Shown here piece by piece: positions 25,695 to 35,445 of a DNA stretch of 64,000 bases. The notes under the pieces are model-generated. The model did not search any database. It saw nothing but the letters and a program-made list of their open reading frames with translations, and had not been told where the DNA came from. Made by a program: the position numbers and the translations under genes. How positions within the stretch are numbered: the stretch's first letter is position 1; each line of letters opens with the position of its first letter. Source of the DNA: Spirochaetales bacterium (lineage in GTDB: Bacteria > Spirochaetota > Spirochaetia > JC444 > Marispirochaetaceae); contig JAFGQL010000115.1 in the NCBI GenBank assembly GCA_016935695.1, positions 1-64,000 on the forward strand. Direction: 5' to 3'.

Positions 25695-27377
25695 ATGTCA
25701 GACGATAAGAAAGTAATTTACTCCATGATGAGGGTTTCTAAATATTACAATAAGAAACCTGTACTGAAAGACATTTCCCTTTCCTATTTTTACGGAGCAA
25801 AAATAGGAGTACTGGGTTTGAACGGTTCCGGAAAGAGTACCCTGCTGAAAATACTTGCAGGGGTAGAAAAAGATTTCGAAGGAGAAACTGCCGTATCGCC
25901 AGGCTACACAATCGGTTATCTCCAGCAGGAACCTGTACTGGCAAACGGGAAAACCGTACGCGACATTGTAGAAGAAGGTGTGGAAGATATAGTACAGCTT
26001 CTTAAGGAGTATGAAGATATTAACGCCCGTTTCGCCCAGCCAATGAGCGATGATGAAATGAATGAACTCCTGGAACGGCAAGGTACTGTTCAGGATGCCC
26101 TGGAACAGAAGAACGCCTGGGATCTTGACTCACGGCTGGATATGGCCATGGATGCCCTCAGATGTCCCCCCGGAGAAACATTGGTCGACAATCTTTCCGG
26201 CGGAGAAAAACGCCGTGTTGCTTTGTGCCGCTTGTTGTTGCAGGACCCCGATATACTGCTGTTGGATGAGCCGACAAACCATCTGGACGCTGAGTCCGTC
26301 GCCTGGCTTGAACAGCATCTGAAGAGGTACAGCGGTACTGTCATCGCGGTTACCCATGACCGCTATTTTCTGGATAACGTAGCCGGCTGGATACTCGAAC
26401 TTGACCGCGGAGAAGGCATTCCCTGGAAGGGTAATTATTCTTCGTGGCTTGAGCAAAAAGAGCAGCGTATTGCGCTGGAAGGCAAGCAGGAATCAGCCCG
26501 GCAGCGGACTCTTGCCCGTGAACTTGAGTGGATACGTATGTCACCCAAGGGCCGTCACGCAAAATCCAAGGCCAGAATTACGAATTACGAAAACCTGGTC
26601 AACCAGGATATGAAAGACCAAATCAAGGATTTTCAGCTGTACATCCCGCCGGGACCGCGCCTCGGAAATATTGTAATTGAAGCCAATAACGTATCCAAGG
26701 CTTATGGAAATACCCTTTTAGTAGCTGATATGAATTTCTCTATCCCCCCTGGGGCCATCGTGGGTATCATCGGGCCTAATGGAGCGGGTAAAACAACGTT
26801 GTTTAGAATGATAACACAGAAAGAGACGCCGGATTCCGGCAGCTTCAAGATTGGCGATACCGTACATATCGCCCATGTTGATCAGGCCAGGGAACTGCTC
26901 GATGACAAAAAGACAATCTGGGAACAAATATCCGGTGGTAAAGAAATCCTGGTCATCGGTAAACGCGAAATGAATTCCCGTGGTTATGTGTCCCAGTTTA
27001 ATTTCGCCGGAGCGGACCAGCAGAAACTGGTTGGCACCCTCTCAGGGGGAGAGCGGAACCGGGTCCAGCTGGCAATGATGCTAAAAGAAGAAGCTAACGT
27101 GCTTCTTCTTGACGAACCTACAAACGATCTGGATGTGAATACCATGCGGGCCCTGGAGGAAGCATTGAGTATTTATCCTGGGTGTTCCCTGATTATCAGT
27201 CATGACCGATGGTTTCTTGACCGTATCGCGACGCATATTCTTGCATTTGAAGGAGAGTCGTCGGTTCGTTTGTTCGAGGGTAACTATTCAGAATACGAAG
27301 AAGACAGAAAGCGTCGATTGGGCGCAACAGCTGATCAGCCTCACCGGATCCGTTATAGAAGTCTTACCAGGGAGTAA
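25695..27377 (+). CDS. ettA: ABC-F energy-dependent translational throttle protein
   Basis: A 560-residue ABC-F ATPase of the EttA group: two ABC domains (Walker A GLNGSGKST and GPNGAGKTT, signatures LSGGEKRR and LSGGERNR) joined by the linker, and a C-terminus ending RIRYRSLTR like the EttA RFRYRKLTR. EttA binds the ribosomal E site and gates entry to elongation according to ADP/ATP. AAGGA precedes the ATG. Its stop codon directly abuts the stop of the convergent MinD-like gene. Confidence 0.92.
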   Translation: MSDDKKVIYSMMRVSKYYNKKPVLKDISLSYFYGAKIGVLGLNGSGKSTLLKILAGVEKDFEGETAVSPGYTIGYLQQEPVLANGKTVRDIVEEGVEDIVQLLKEYEDINARFAQPMSDDEMNELLERQGTVQDALEQKNAWDLDSRLDMAMDALRCPPGETLVDNLSGGEKRRVALCRLLLQDPDILLLDEPTNHLDAESVAWLEQHLKRYSGTVIAVTHDRYFLDNVAGWILELDRGEGIPWKGNYSSWLEQKEQRIALEGKQESARQRTLARELEWIRMSPKGRHAKSKARITNYENLVNQDMKDQIKDFQLYIPPGPRLGNIVIEANNVSKAYGNTLLVADMNFSIPPGAIVGIIGPNGAGKTTLFRMITQKETPDSGSFKIGDTVHIAHVDQARELLDDKKTIWEQISGGKEILVIGKREMNSRGYVSQFNFAGADQQKLVGTLSGGERNRVQLAMMLKEEANVLLLDEPTNDLDVNTMRALEEALSIYPGCSLIISHDRWFLDRIATHILAFEGESSVRLFEGNYSEYEEDRKRRLGATADQPHRIRYRSLTRE

Positions 27378-28991
27378 TCAGGCTGCAGTCCGGCGGTGCT
27401 CATTAAGAAGGCTCTTGTAAGCCTTCTCGAACTCAATTGCGGCGGAACGGTAGCTGAAGCCGATGATCACACTCAAACCTGAATAAATGGTATCATGAAA
27501 GAAATTAGATAAAAGGCGTACATACGCGTCTTTTGCAATGTCTCCTTTCTTGTCCTTCAGCAACAGACCCTGTAACTCAAATGTGGTAATAATGGTGTTT
27601 ATCTGTTTTGTTACCACAGGCATGAGCTGTTTTATCAGTCCCAGGTATTTTTTCCTGTAGGCCTCAGTGTGCTCAACAAGATAGCGTATTTGACGATACC
27701 TGTCTCTTTTCAGTTTCCCGCGGGAATCTTTCACATGAGGAATGAAATTATGCAGAAGGGCAACCAGGGTATCCGAATGAAAGAGCTTGAACAGTGCTGT
27801 ATAAAACACCAGGATACCTCCGTGGGTCCTTTGGCTTTCATTTCCGATACGAGAAAGAAGGATGAGGAGTTTCACCACTTCACGTTCGAATTCCTTATGA
27901 CGAAGAGTAGAAGAAATTGCACTGAACTGGTGTTCACTGTCATATAAGGCCTGGATGTTATGACGGCAGAGTGTCTGTGTTAACGTAATCTGCTGTAACA
28001 ACTGGTCATTAAAAACCGTCTCATATACCCGTTTAAGCTGCTCACGCTCTTCTTCATTGAACATTTTTAATGATGTTGTAAGATTCAGTTTGTCCGTCAA
28101 AAGTAATCGAAGATAAGAGCCGTAGCCATCCAGGAAATCCTCAAGTTTTATTTTTTTTGAAAGTATGGTTGTAAAGTAAAAGCGGAGAAGTTCAGCAGAT
28201 TTACCTTTCCATCCGCAACCAATGATCAATTCGTATAAACGCTCTTCCGAAATGATCCGAAAAAGATTCTCCATACTTCGCTGCGCTTGAATGGTTACCG
28301 ACGGCGCACCGTGAAGCAGGTCAAGAGAAGGATCAGAAGGTACATAACCAATATGACGTACATTAATATCACCGATGATCCTGTCCTCTTCTGGCATATT
28401 CCTGTTGTAATTTGCAATGACATCGCTTGAGTCGAAGTGTTGTGTCGAAACCGAGGAATAGCGGTTATGCCACAGCATGACGGTCATTCCGGGATCGAGC
28501 TCGAGTATCCTCTTGATATATGCCCCTGCAGCAACATGGGCGGTAGGTTCAGGGTTTGTTACAATCACCAAAGATTTAACCATTCTTGCAAAAATTATGT
28601 TTTCTTCTTCATCAATACCCGCAGGAAGATCAAATATGAGGTAATCATAGTTTTTGGAAAGCTTATCATGGAATTCTTCAGTCAGACGACTGGCGAGGGT
28701 CCTGCTTGCGTCTGTTTCTGTTTTTCTGGAGTAAAATAATACATCAAGTTTCCTGAATACTGTATGAGTATAAGAGGAAAGTCCTTTTGACATATCCCCG
28801 ACGTATGGGGTATCGGGAATTTCGATATCAAGAAGAGTAGCGATATTCGATAGCGGATCTAGATCAAGAAGTCCAACCTTATACCCGTCTTTTACAAGGG
28901 CGATGGCATAATTCACGCTGGTTGTCGTTTTGCCTACGCCCCCCTTTCCGGATGTGAATCCGAAACTGTTACCGAATATGACTGAATTCAT
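27378..28991 (-). CDS. MinD/ParA-like ATPase with a long C-terminal extension
   Basis: A 537-residue deviant-Walker ATPase: GKGGVGKTT at residues 15-23, LLDLDPLSN as the A' motif and YLIFDLPAG as Walker B, covering about the first 250 residues. The remaining 280 residues are mostly helical and match no family I recognise. There is no ParB, MinC or flagellar gene beside it. AGGGGG precedes the ATG and an extended -10 box lies upstream. It may position a cell component, but its cargo is unknown. Confidence 0.72.
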   Translation of the reverse strand: MNSVIFGNSFGFTSGKGGVGKTTTSVNYAIALVKDGYKVGLLDLDPLSNIATLLDIEIPDTPYVGDMSKGLSSYTHTVFRKLDVLFYSRKTETDASRTLASRLTEEFHDKLSKNYDYLIFDLPAGIDEEENIIFARMVKSLVIVTNPEPTAHVAAGAYIKRILELDPGMTVMLWHNRYSSVSTQHFDSSDVIANYNRNMPEEDRIIGDINVRHIGYVPSDPSLDLLHGAPSVTIQAQRSMENLFRIISEERLYELIIGCGWKGKSAELLRFYFTTILSKKIKLEDFLDGYGSYLRLLLTDKLNLTTSLKMFNEEEREQLKRVYETVFNDQLLQQITLTQTLCRHNIQALYDSEHQFSAISSTLRHKEFEREVVKLLILLSRIGNESQRTHGGILVFYTALFKLFHSDTLVALLHNFIPHVKDSRGKLKRDRYRQIRYLVEHTEAYRKKYLGLIKQLMPVVTKQINTIITTFELQGLLLKDKKGDIAKDAYVRLLSNFFHDTIYSGLSVIIGFSYRSAAIEFEKAYKSLLNEHRRTAA

Positions 28992-29029
28992 GGATCCCCC
29001 TAAGGCTTGTCAGGAACAATGACAGTTTG

Positions 29030-29038
29030 AGTATATCA
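29030..29038 (-). promoter_or_regulatory. Extended -10 promoter of the MinD-like gene
   Basis: On the minus strand TGATATACT gives an extended -10 element (TGn plus TATACT). No convincing -35 hexamer is present. Confidence 0.4.
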
Positions 29039-29064
29039 TACTAAGAATCGGCTTTTTTTGCAGC

Positions 29065-29982
29065 TTACTGAATATCTTCCAGATGAAAGGGAGTCGTCTG
29101 GTATACGTAGTAATTGAGCCAGTTTGAAAACAATAAATGGGAATGGCCACGCCAGCATACAACAGGATTTTTGAAAGACTTTTCATCTGCATAGTAATTT
29201 TGGGGAGGATCAATATGCATTCCTTTTGATCTGTCGCGTTTGAATTCCTCATCCAAAGTTAACGGATCATATTCGGAATGTCCCGTGACGAAAATATTCC
29301 TGCCGCTTTTATCCATGACGATATATACACCGGCATCAGCGGAATCGGATACCAGAACCAGATCTTTGTGCTTTTTTACGTCTTCTTTTTTAATTTCTGT
29401 ATAACGCGAATGGGGGGCATAAAACACATCGTCAAAACCGCGGACCAGGGGGACTTCTTTTGTGTGTACAGTGTGGGCAAAAACACCGAACAACTTTTTC
29501 GGGAGACTGTATTTGGGTATCTGAAATTTATAGTACAACGCCGCCTGGGAAGCCCAGCATATATATAAAGTAGATGTCACATGATGTTCTGTCCATTCAA
29601 TTATACGCTCTATTTCCTTCCAGTAAGCAACGTCTTCAAATTCCATATGTTCAACTGGCGCCCCGGTAACAATCATGCCGTCAAACTTCATGTCTTTTAT
29701 ATCCTGGAATGTTTTATAGAAATTAACAAGATGCTCTTTCGGGGTATTGGTTCCCGTATAGCTTTCAGTCATTAACAGAGTGAGTTCAATTTGTATAGGT
29801 GAATTCGACAACAAGCGCAGTAATTGCGCTTCTGTAGTTATTTTTATCGGCATTAAATTAAGGATGGCAATTTTTAGAGGGCGTATATCCTGATGAACCG
29901 CCCGGGATTCCTTCATTACGAAAATGTTTTCTTTTGTTAATGTACGATATGCAGGCAGTGTATCCGGGATATTTACAGGCAT
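29065..29982 (-). CDS. metAA: Homoserine O-acetyltransferase (MetA family)
   Basis: A 305-residue MetA-family acyltransferase that activates homoserine for methionine synthesis. The catalytic Cys is C142 in YICWASQ, and VTGHSEYD carries the catalytic His and Glu near residues 235-237. Residue 111 is Glu (GAPVEHMEF), where succinyl-specific enzymes have Gly; by the published rule this predicts acetyl-CoA as donor. AGGAGG precedes the ATG and a TTGCCA-17-TATATT promoter stands upstream. The short leader of about 22 nt leaves no room for a SAM riboswitch. Confidence 0.92.
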   Translation of the reverse strand: MPVNIPDTLPAYRTLTKENIFVMKESRAVHQDIRPLKIAILNLMPIKITTEAQLLRLLSNSPIQIELTLLMTESYTGTNTPKEHLVNFYKTFQDIKDMKFDGMIVTGAPVEHMEFEDVAYWKEIERIIEWTEHHVTSTLYICWASQAALYYKFQIPKYSLPKKLFGVFAHTVHTKEVPLVRGFDDVFYAPHSRYTEIKKEDVKKHKDLVLVSDSADAGVYIVMDKSGRNIFVTGHSEYDPLTLDEEFKRDRSKGMHIDPPQNYYADEKSFKNPVVCWRGHSHLLFSNWLNYYVYQTTPFHLEDIQ

Positions 29983-30010
29983 GATGCCTCCTATTCCTTA
30001 GTTTAAAAGT

Positions 30011-30039
30011 AATATAACTGTATCATTTCCGGCTGGCAA
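30011..30039 (-). promoter_or_regulatory. Promoter of metA
   Basis: On the minus strand TTGCCA (plus positions 30034-30039), a 17-nt spacer and TATATT (30011-30016). Predicted start near 30004 gives a leader of about 22 nt with AGGAGG. Confidence 0.66.
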
Positions 30040-30100
30040 TATTCAATGCTATTTTATATGATATCTTTATCAGCACTATACATGATACATAGAAGGCCGT

Positions 30101-33100
30101 TTGGAACATAATTATACCCTCTCAGTTTATTTACCCGAGAAACCGTATGAAAGCGGTATATCCAAAGCTTACCAATATCATCATCTTCGGGACATTATAA
30201 AACCGTCAGTCTCTATAACGGTTTTTCCCGCACATGCCAAAACCATAGTTATCAATTTCCCGGGCTATAACAGCGACAGATACGGATTTGACAATGTTTT
30301 CCTTCAGATGGCAGAAAACATATCCCACATGCATACTGCGGCCATTGTTCTATCGGATAATATGTATTTACGGGGATACGATAACCAAAAACTGCTTCTG
30401 GAAAAGGGAAGGGCCGTACTGGATTACGTGGTGGAGCATGCCGAAGAAATTTCAGGTACACCGACTCCGTCTATCTACCTGATCGGAACATCCGCCGGCG
30501 GCAGCCTTTGTTCTGCTATTGCCTGGGAATACCCACTTATCCGCCGGGTCCTCCTCATAAACCCTTCGGGAGATGTTCCTGAGTCAATAATGAGGAACAC
30601 AATTGCACGTTTTAACGGACGTCTTGTTATTGCAAACGGAAGGTGTGATTATTCCATCGGGCCGCAGTCGGGCCGGTATCTTGGAAGTATGGCTGTTGAA
30701 GCAGCGAAAATACGGTATGTTTCATTGCCTGCAACAAGTCACTCATTCCACAATGCGTATTCACGGCAGCTTGTAGCGCTCCTTCCTGTTCTTTTGTTTA
30801 CAGACAGATTCATTTTCTTTCCACCGCGTAATGTACGCTTTTTTTTCCATATCGTTATGCAGGTACCATCCATTATCTTACGGAATCTATTTCCGAGTTT
30901 AGTCTCAATAGTACATAGAACATTTGAATATATAACTCAAAAGTTTTCTGGTTTTGTTAATCTGGTCTCTGTGTTTCATATTTCGTCACGCATGCACGCT
31001 CTTGCACGATATGCAGGCAAAAGATATTTCTTGTCATTCTTTTTAAAGATACAGGACGCCTTTGATTACCCTCATGCATTGCGCACCTGTTCCAGAGACC
31101 AGAAACAGTCCATAGTTTTCAGTATTTTCAAAAGTGCCTGTTACATACAGGATGCAAAAGAACGGCATGATTACCTGCATCTGGCATCCAGGTTCTGTGA
31201 ACACATATTTACATCATTGTCCGCTACAAGAACGTATTCCTTTATATCCGATGTATGGGCTCAGACTGCATACGGTTTACCTATTTTCCCTGCACTGCTC
31301 AATGTCAATAAAGCTAACCACTTTTTTAATGTGTGCCGCTACATAGATGCCGCGGGATCTGGGGACATTGATGAAAACATTCGGCAGCTGTCATCTGTCC
31401 TTTTCTGTCTTTCGCCTGCTCTCCTGAACGATCAAAGACTCTGGAAGACACTCCATTCTTTTTTTATACAGCAGCATCATACAAGTACTCTGCACATGTT
31501 GTTTACCATCGTTCTTCACCAGTCTTCGTTTAATTTGCAAAATGATTATTTTTGGCTGCTGCTTGATCACATTCTTTTACAAGAAGAAAAACCCCGATCG
31601 CTTCTGGCATCATACCTTGAATTATCCAAAATTTCGAATACCGAAATATCAAAAGAAATTTTGGCTGGAGTACATCTGGCAAAGAATGACAGAGAATTCC
31701 TTATGGTCATGCTTCAGAAGATATCCCACGACACTCTTGTACGGATCATTGACGATGAGAGGTTTTTGGAACATATACTTGTAATTTCAAAAATAAAGTC
31801 AAAGCCTTCACGCAGTTTCTATTATGCGTTTCTTGCACGTTATTTATCTATAATGCCTGCTGAAGAGAAAGCGACGAAAGCTGGTCTGAATATACTCATA
31901 AAGGTTTTTGCTTTCTTACAATCGCACATAAAGAACCAGAACGATCAGAATTTCTACGACATACTAACTGCATATATAATTCATGTGTCCTACGATAAAA
32001 TATCTGATACGGTATTTCTGGAAGCATTAATTCTCAATGCTCAGGAATTTTACAGACATATACAACACTACGAAGAAAGTATAGATGATGTAACCGAATA
32101 CCTATCATTTTTACCTGCCGGTGATGCGGACTGTAAGCAGTACTTCCGATATTTTACCCAGTATTACATTTCTTTTTCTAAAGATGCGAAACAAACACTT
32201 TTTCATTTAAAGGAAATGCATCTACTTTTGTTTCATTACATAGATGATGCCCATTTTCCCGAACTCTTGACCACTGTCAAGACTGTGGTGTTTTCACAGC
32301 CTTTATCGCAAGCTTCCGGACTGGATATGTTTCTACTATATCCGGACGTTATACTGCGTTTATTGTCATTGAAAATACATCGCTGTACCTATTCAGACAT
32401 AAATGCTTTCATACAGAAAATACAGCCTGATATGATACCGTTAACTGAATCTGCTGTAAATTCGGTAATGACTTTGATAGGAATACCCATCTCGATTACA
32501 AGTAAACATAAGCTGATAATTTACCTTGCACACATTACGGTGCCCTTAATGATTTCTGATCAGCGCTTGCGGGATGCATTTTCCAGACTGACAATAGATG
32601 AAATATTGCGGCTTCTTGAAATGAAATTACCTGATATAAAGACAGGCCATACAAACCACAAACGCATATTTATGTTTATTATCGAAGCCGCAATCTTGAG
32701 CGAGGCAAGTCCGCGTTATGATGTTCACATAACTCGACTTATCAAGAAATTCGGGCTTCATTTTTCAGACAGCGTCATAATTGAAAAATTCCAGCGTCGC
32801 ACAAAACTGGAGAATGAAATTACAAGGGATATATCGCACTTTCATACCTCTATAGTATCAATGATGGTGGATTACTATATTACCGGGAAACCGGGCCGGA
32901 TAATTGAACTGGCCGGCATTGAGCACTACAAAAAGATCGTACAGACATTACATGAATACGACCAGCATTTGCACACATCACGGGGGTATCCGTATTATCT
33001 TCCGACAAAGCGGAAAAACGGATTTTACGGGTTATGGAGGGTCGTCTCGCCCAAGGCATTGAAGAATTACCTTCAGTACGGTCATGAAATAAATAAATCC

Positions 33101-35008
33101 GAATCCCGCTATACCTATCTTGCTCTCAAACGATCCGAGTGTTTTTCACTTCCCGATGTGTACGGGTTCATGGTGTGGATACCTGCGTATGTGTATAACA
33201 ACTTTGCTGTCAAATCAAAAGTACAAACGTCTGTAAGAGAACGTTCAACAGAGGAAGTGGTAATTGACGATGACATACCTGCAGAAAATCTTAAAATTTT
33301 CTTTGTCAGTGAAGAGATCTACCGTGCGCATGAAAAGCAATTCAAGGATTTCTCTGTACTGCGTTTACATGCGTTTACTGCGTATTACCGTACGACATTA
33401 CGTGCTCCGGTTACCCGATATTTCCGTTGGAACGAACTGAGGGATGTAATATCCATTATCAACTCTCATCAGAAAGAACGCGGCGCCAGGCTGGCAGTTA
33501 TTTACGCTAAATCCGAAAATCTGAAAAAGCTTAAAAAAACCTTCAGCCGCCGTGTATTTAAAGAAACTTTTCCCGAGTATTATATAAACGATATCAAGAA
33601 AAGCTCTCTTATTCATCACCTGCAGCAATATATTATTACTCAACCTTACGGCCTGTTGCACTTGTTCACCCAAAACGCATATCGTCGCGGAGTACCACGA
33701 ATAAAGAAAACCATAAGGAAGGGCTTCAATCAAGGTTATCTGGTACTTATACAAAAGAAAAAATTCTATGGAAAGACATATGATGAGCCTGACCGGATTC
33801 GTGCTGAATATCTTTCCTGGTGCATTTATAAAGAAACTGGTGCTTTGGTAAAAGACGATGTACGTCTTTTACATATAGAGGGCAGGCTTATTCTTGCAGG
33901 CCGCTGGATACATGCCCCTTTGTATCAAACACAGCGTGTTCCAATAGAAGATCTGGCGTTGGATTTTATCCTGTCCTGTTTAATACAGGACAGGGATCAA
34001 GGTAAACCGGACAATTACCTGTATGTGCGGCATACGATTATGGCGTTTGATTTTGGCGGAAGTTTCATGTTCAGATCTATAGGAGGAAAAAAAGGCAAAG
34101 ACGGTCAATTACCTTTCGGTTTGAAAAATTTCAAGGATATGATCCGTACGGACTCATTTCATTTCAGAAAAGATATGTACAGACATCTTGAATCTTTTCC
34201 CAAAGAACTTGAATCAGCGATGCACAGGGTTGTCATTTCTCTTTCTCCCCGCATCATTGAGCAGCATGTACACGCTGCAGGATTTTCTGATCTGACATTA
34301 GCCAATGAAATAATTTTGGTTCTTAACCAGTCCCGAAATTACTTAATACACAGACTTGCATTTGTATTTTTACAGCAAAGACGCATTAACGATATTCCTT
34401 TAAAACTTGAGTATGTGTTTGATATCCTTAATACAGATGTATCCCCGGTCATTCTTGAAGATGCTGTGGAGAAACGTCTTTCCTCTGCCCAAAGCATTCG
34501 TCATTTGATGCCGGCCTTTCATCATTTGTCGTCATTAACTGCAGGTGAAGCGACTGGAAAGAATCTCACCGGTTATCAAACAAGAGTCCTTGGCACTGGC
34601 AGGTATATTTCATTATTACAACGTAATGAGAATGGACCGGAATTGTCTTTTGAAGAAATGAATACTGTTTCCGCCAGGCTGGGAGCCGGACAGTATGAAA
34701 AAGCTATTATTTCATGGATGCGTACGCACGCCGGTTTCGTTGACGATATTATGGCCATATGTACCCGGCAAAACACTTCTTTTTTGGAAAAAGCGGAAAA
34801 TGTACAGGCATATATATCCGGAATTTTCGGGAAGTCCACTTTCTCCGATGATATCAATCCCGAAATATTCATACACGATCTTTTATCTGTATGTTGTTAC
34901 TTTGCCAATTCTTCTGCACAACAATATCATTATTTCGCAATAACAAATTTAGAACGTTACCGTTACAATCTCTCGGAAAATCTCCTTCATACATCACTTG
35001 ACATATGA
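30101..35008 (+). CDS. Giant multidomain protein: alpha/beta hydrolase, helical repeats, atypical kinase-like domain
   Basis: A 1635-residue protein I cannot match to a named family. Residues 40-230 look like an alpha/beta hydrolase: GTSAG with nucleophile S131, a candidate acid D183 and candidate His H214 or H217. About 240-970 is helical, with short aromatic-rich units. About 977-1070 (LWRVVSPKAL ... STEEVVI) faintly resembles an ADP-ribosyltransferase. About 1195-1400 resembles an atypical (HipA/actin-fragmin-like) kinase: GKTY with K1225, E1236 as the helix-C Glu, DRDQGKPDN (D1299, N1305) and FDFGG with D1317. There is no signal peptide. The TTG start follows AAGG. Base composition is visibly more AT-rich than the flanking operons. 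It is monocistronic, between divergent metA and trxA. Confidence 0.75.
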   Translation: MEHNYTLSVYLPEKPYESGISKAYQYHHLRDIIKPSVSITVFPAHAKTIVINFPGYNSDRYGFDNVFLQMAENISHMHTAAIVLSDNMYLRGYDNQKLLLEKGRAVLDYVVEHAEEISGTPTPSIYLIGTSAGGSLCSAIAWEYPLIRRVLLINPSGDVPESIMRNTIARFNGRLVIANGRCDYSIGPQSGRYLGSMAVEAAKIRYVSLPATSHSFHNAYSRQLVALLPVLLFTDRFIFFPPRNVRFFFHIVMQVPSIILRNLFPSLVSIVHRTFEYITQKFSGFVNLVSVFHISSRMHALARYAGKRYFLSFFLKIQDAFDYPHALRTCSRDQKQSIVFSIFKSACYIQDAKERHDYLHLASRFCEHIFTSLSATRTYSFISDVWAQTAYGLPIFPALLNVNKANHFFNVCRYIDAAGSGDIDENIRQLSSVLFCLSPALLNDQRLWKTLHSFFIQQHHTSTLHMLFTIVLHQSSFNLQNDYFWLLLDHILLQEEKPRSLLASYLELSKISNTEISKEILAGVHLAKNDREFLMVMLQKISHDTLVRIIDDERFLEHILVISKIKSKPSRSFYYAFLARYLSIMPAEEKATKAGLNILIKVFAFLQSHIKNQNDQNFYDILTAYIIHVSYDKISDTVFLEALILNAQEFYRHIQHYEESIDDVTEYLSFLPAGDADCKQYFRYFTQYYISFSKDAKQTLFHLKEMHLLLFHYIDDAHFPELLTTVKTVVFSQPLSQASGLDMFLLYPDVILRLLSLKIHRCTYSDINAFIQKIQPDMIPLTESAVNSVMTLIGIPISITSKHKLIIYLAHITVPLMISDQRLRDAFSRLTIDEILRLLEMKLPDIKTGHTNHKRIFMFIIEAAILSEASPRYDVHITRLIKKFGLHFSDSVIIEKFQRRTKLENEITRDISHFHTSIVSMMVDYYITGKPGRIIELAGIEHYKKIVQTLHEYDQHLHTSRGYPYYLPTKRKNGFYGLWRVVSPKALKNYLQYGHEINKSESRYTYLALKRSECFSLPDVYGFMVWIPAYVYNNFAVKSKVQTSVRERSTEEVVIDDDIPAENLKIFFVSEEIYRAHEKQFKDFSVLRLHAFTAYYRTTLRAPVTRYFRWNELRDVISIINSHQKERGARLAVIYAKSENLKKLKKTFSRRVFKETFPEYYINDIKKSSLIHHLQQYIITQPYGLLHLFTQNAYRRGVPRIKKTIRKGFNQGYLVLIQKKKFYGKTYDEPDRIRAEYLSWCIYKETGALVKDDVRLLHIEGRLILAGRWIHAPLYQTQRVPIEDLALDFILSCLIQDRDQGKPDNYLYVRHTIMAFDFGGSFMFRSIGGKKGKDGQLPFGLKNFKDMIRTDSFHFRKDMYRHLESFPKELESAMHRVVISLSPRIIEQHVHAAGFSDLTLANEIILVLNQSRNYLIHRLAFVFLQQRRINDIPLKLEYVFDILNTDVSPVILEDAVEKRLSSAQSIRHLMPAFHHLSSLTAGEATGKNLTGYQTRVLGTGRYISLLQRNENGPELSFEEMNTVSARLGAGQYEKAIISWMRTHAGFVDDIMAICTRQNTSFLEKAENVQAYISGIFGKSTFSDDINPEIFIHDLLSVCCYFANSSAQQYHYFAITNLERYRYNLSENLLHTSLDI

Positions 35009-35026
35009 TTTACTATATATTATATT
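34998..35026 (+). promoter_or_regulatory. Promoter of trxA, inside the end of the giant gene
   Basis: A perfect TTGACA at 34998-35003, a 17-nt spacer and TATATT at 35021-35026. The -35 lies in the last codons of the 1635-aa gene. Predicted leader is about 37 nt with GAAGGAG. Confidence 0.78.
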
Positions 35027-35069
35027 ACTTATATAGAGAATAGATAACAATATGACTGAAGGAGTGCAT

Positions 35070-35420
35070 ATGACAACAAACATCACGAAAGAAGATTTCA
35101 TCAACAAAGTATTTGATTTCGAGAACAAGAAAGAGTGGGAATTTTCCGGGGAACTTCCCGCAATAATTGATTTTTATGCCGATTGGTGCGGTCCTTGTAA
35201 AATGGTGGCCCCTGTTCTTGAGGAGTTGTCCAGCGAATACCAGGGAAAAGTCGACTTTTACAAAGTTGATACTGAAGCTGAACAGGAACTTGCTGCTGCC
35301 TTCGGCATTCAGAGCATTCCATCGTTACTATTTATCCCGAAAGACGGACAACCTCAAATGGCAATGGGAGCCCTGCCGAAACAGACACTTAAAGAGGTAA
35401 TTGAGAAAGAACTTCTTTAA
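35070..35420 (+). CDS. trxA: Thioredoxin
   Basis: A 116-residue thioredoxin with the WCGPC active site (C40, C43), DFYADWCGPCK and the cis-Pro loop SIPSLLF. The ATG at 35070 is chosen because GAAGGAG lies 5 nt upstream; an ATG six codons earlier has no ribosome site. It has its own strong promoter and is followed by an intrinsic terminator, so it is monocistronic. Confidence 0.93.
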   Translation: MTTNITKEDFINKVFDFENKKEWEFSGELPAIIDFYADWCGPCKMVAPVLEELSSEYQGKVDFYKVDTEAEQELAAAFGIQSIPSLLFIPKDGQPQMAMGALPKQTLKEVIEKELL

Positions 35421-35445
35421 AACTTCACGTAAATTATTTTCTCAT

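Noticed and set aside
29983-30100. SAM riboswitch before metA
   Set aside because: The predicted metA leader is about 22 nt, far too short for any known SAM-binding RNA.
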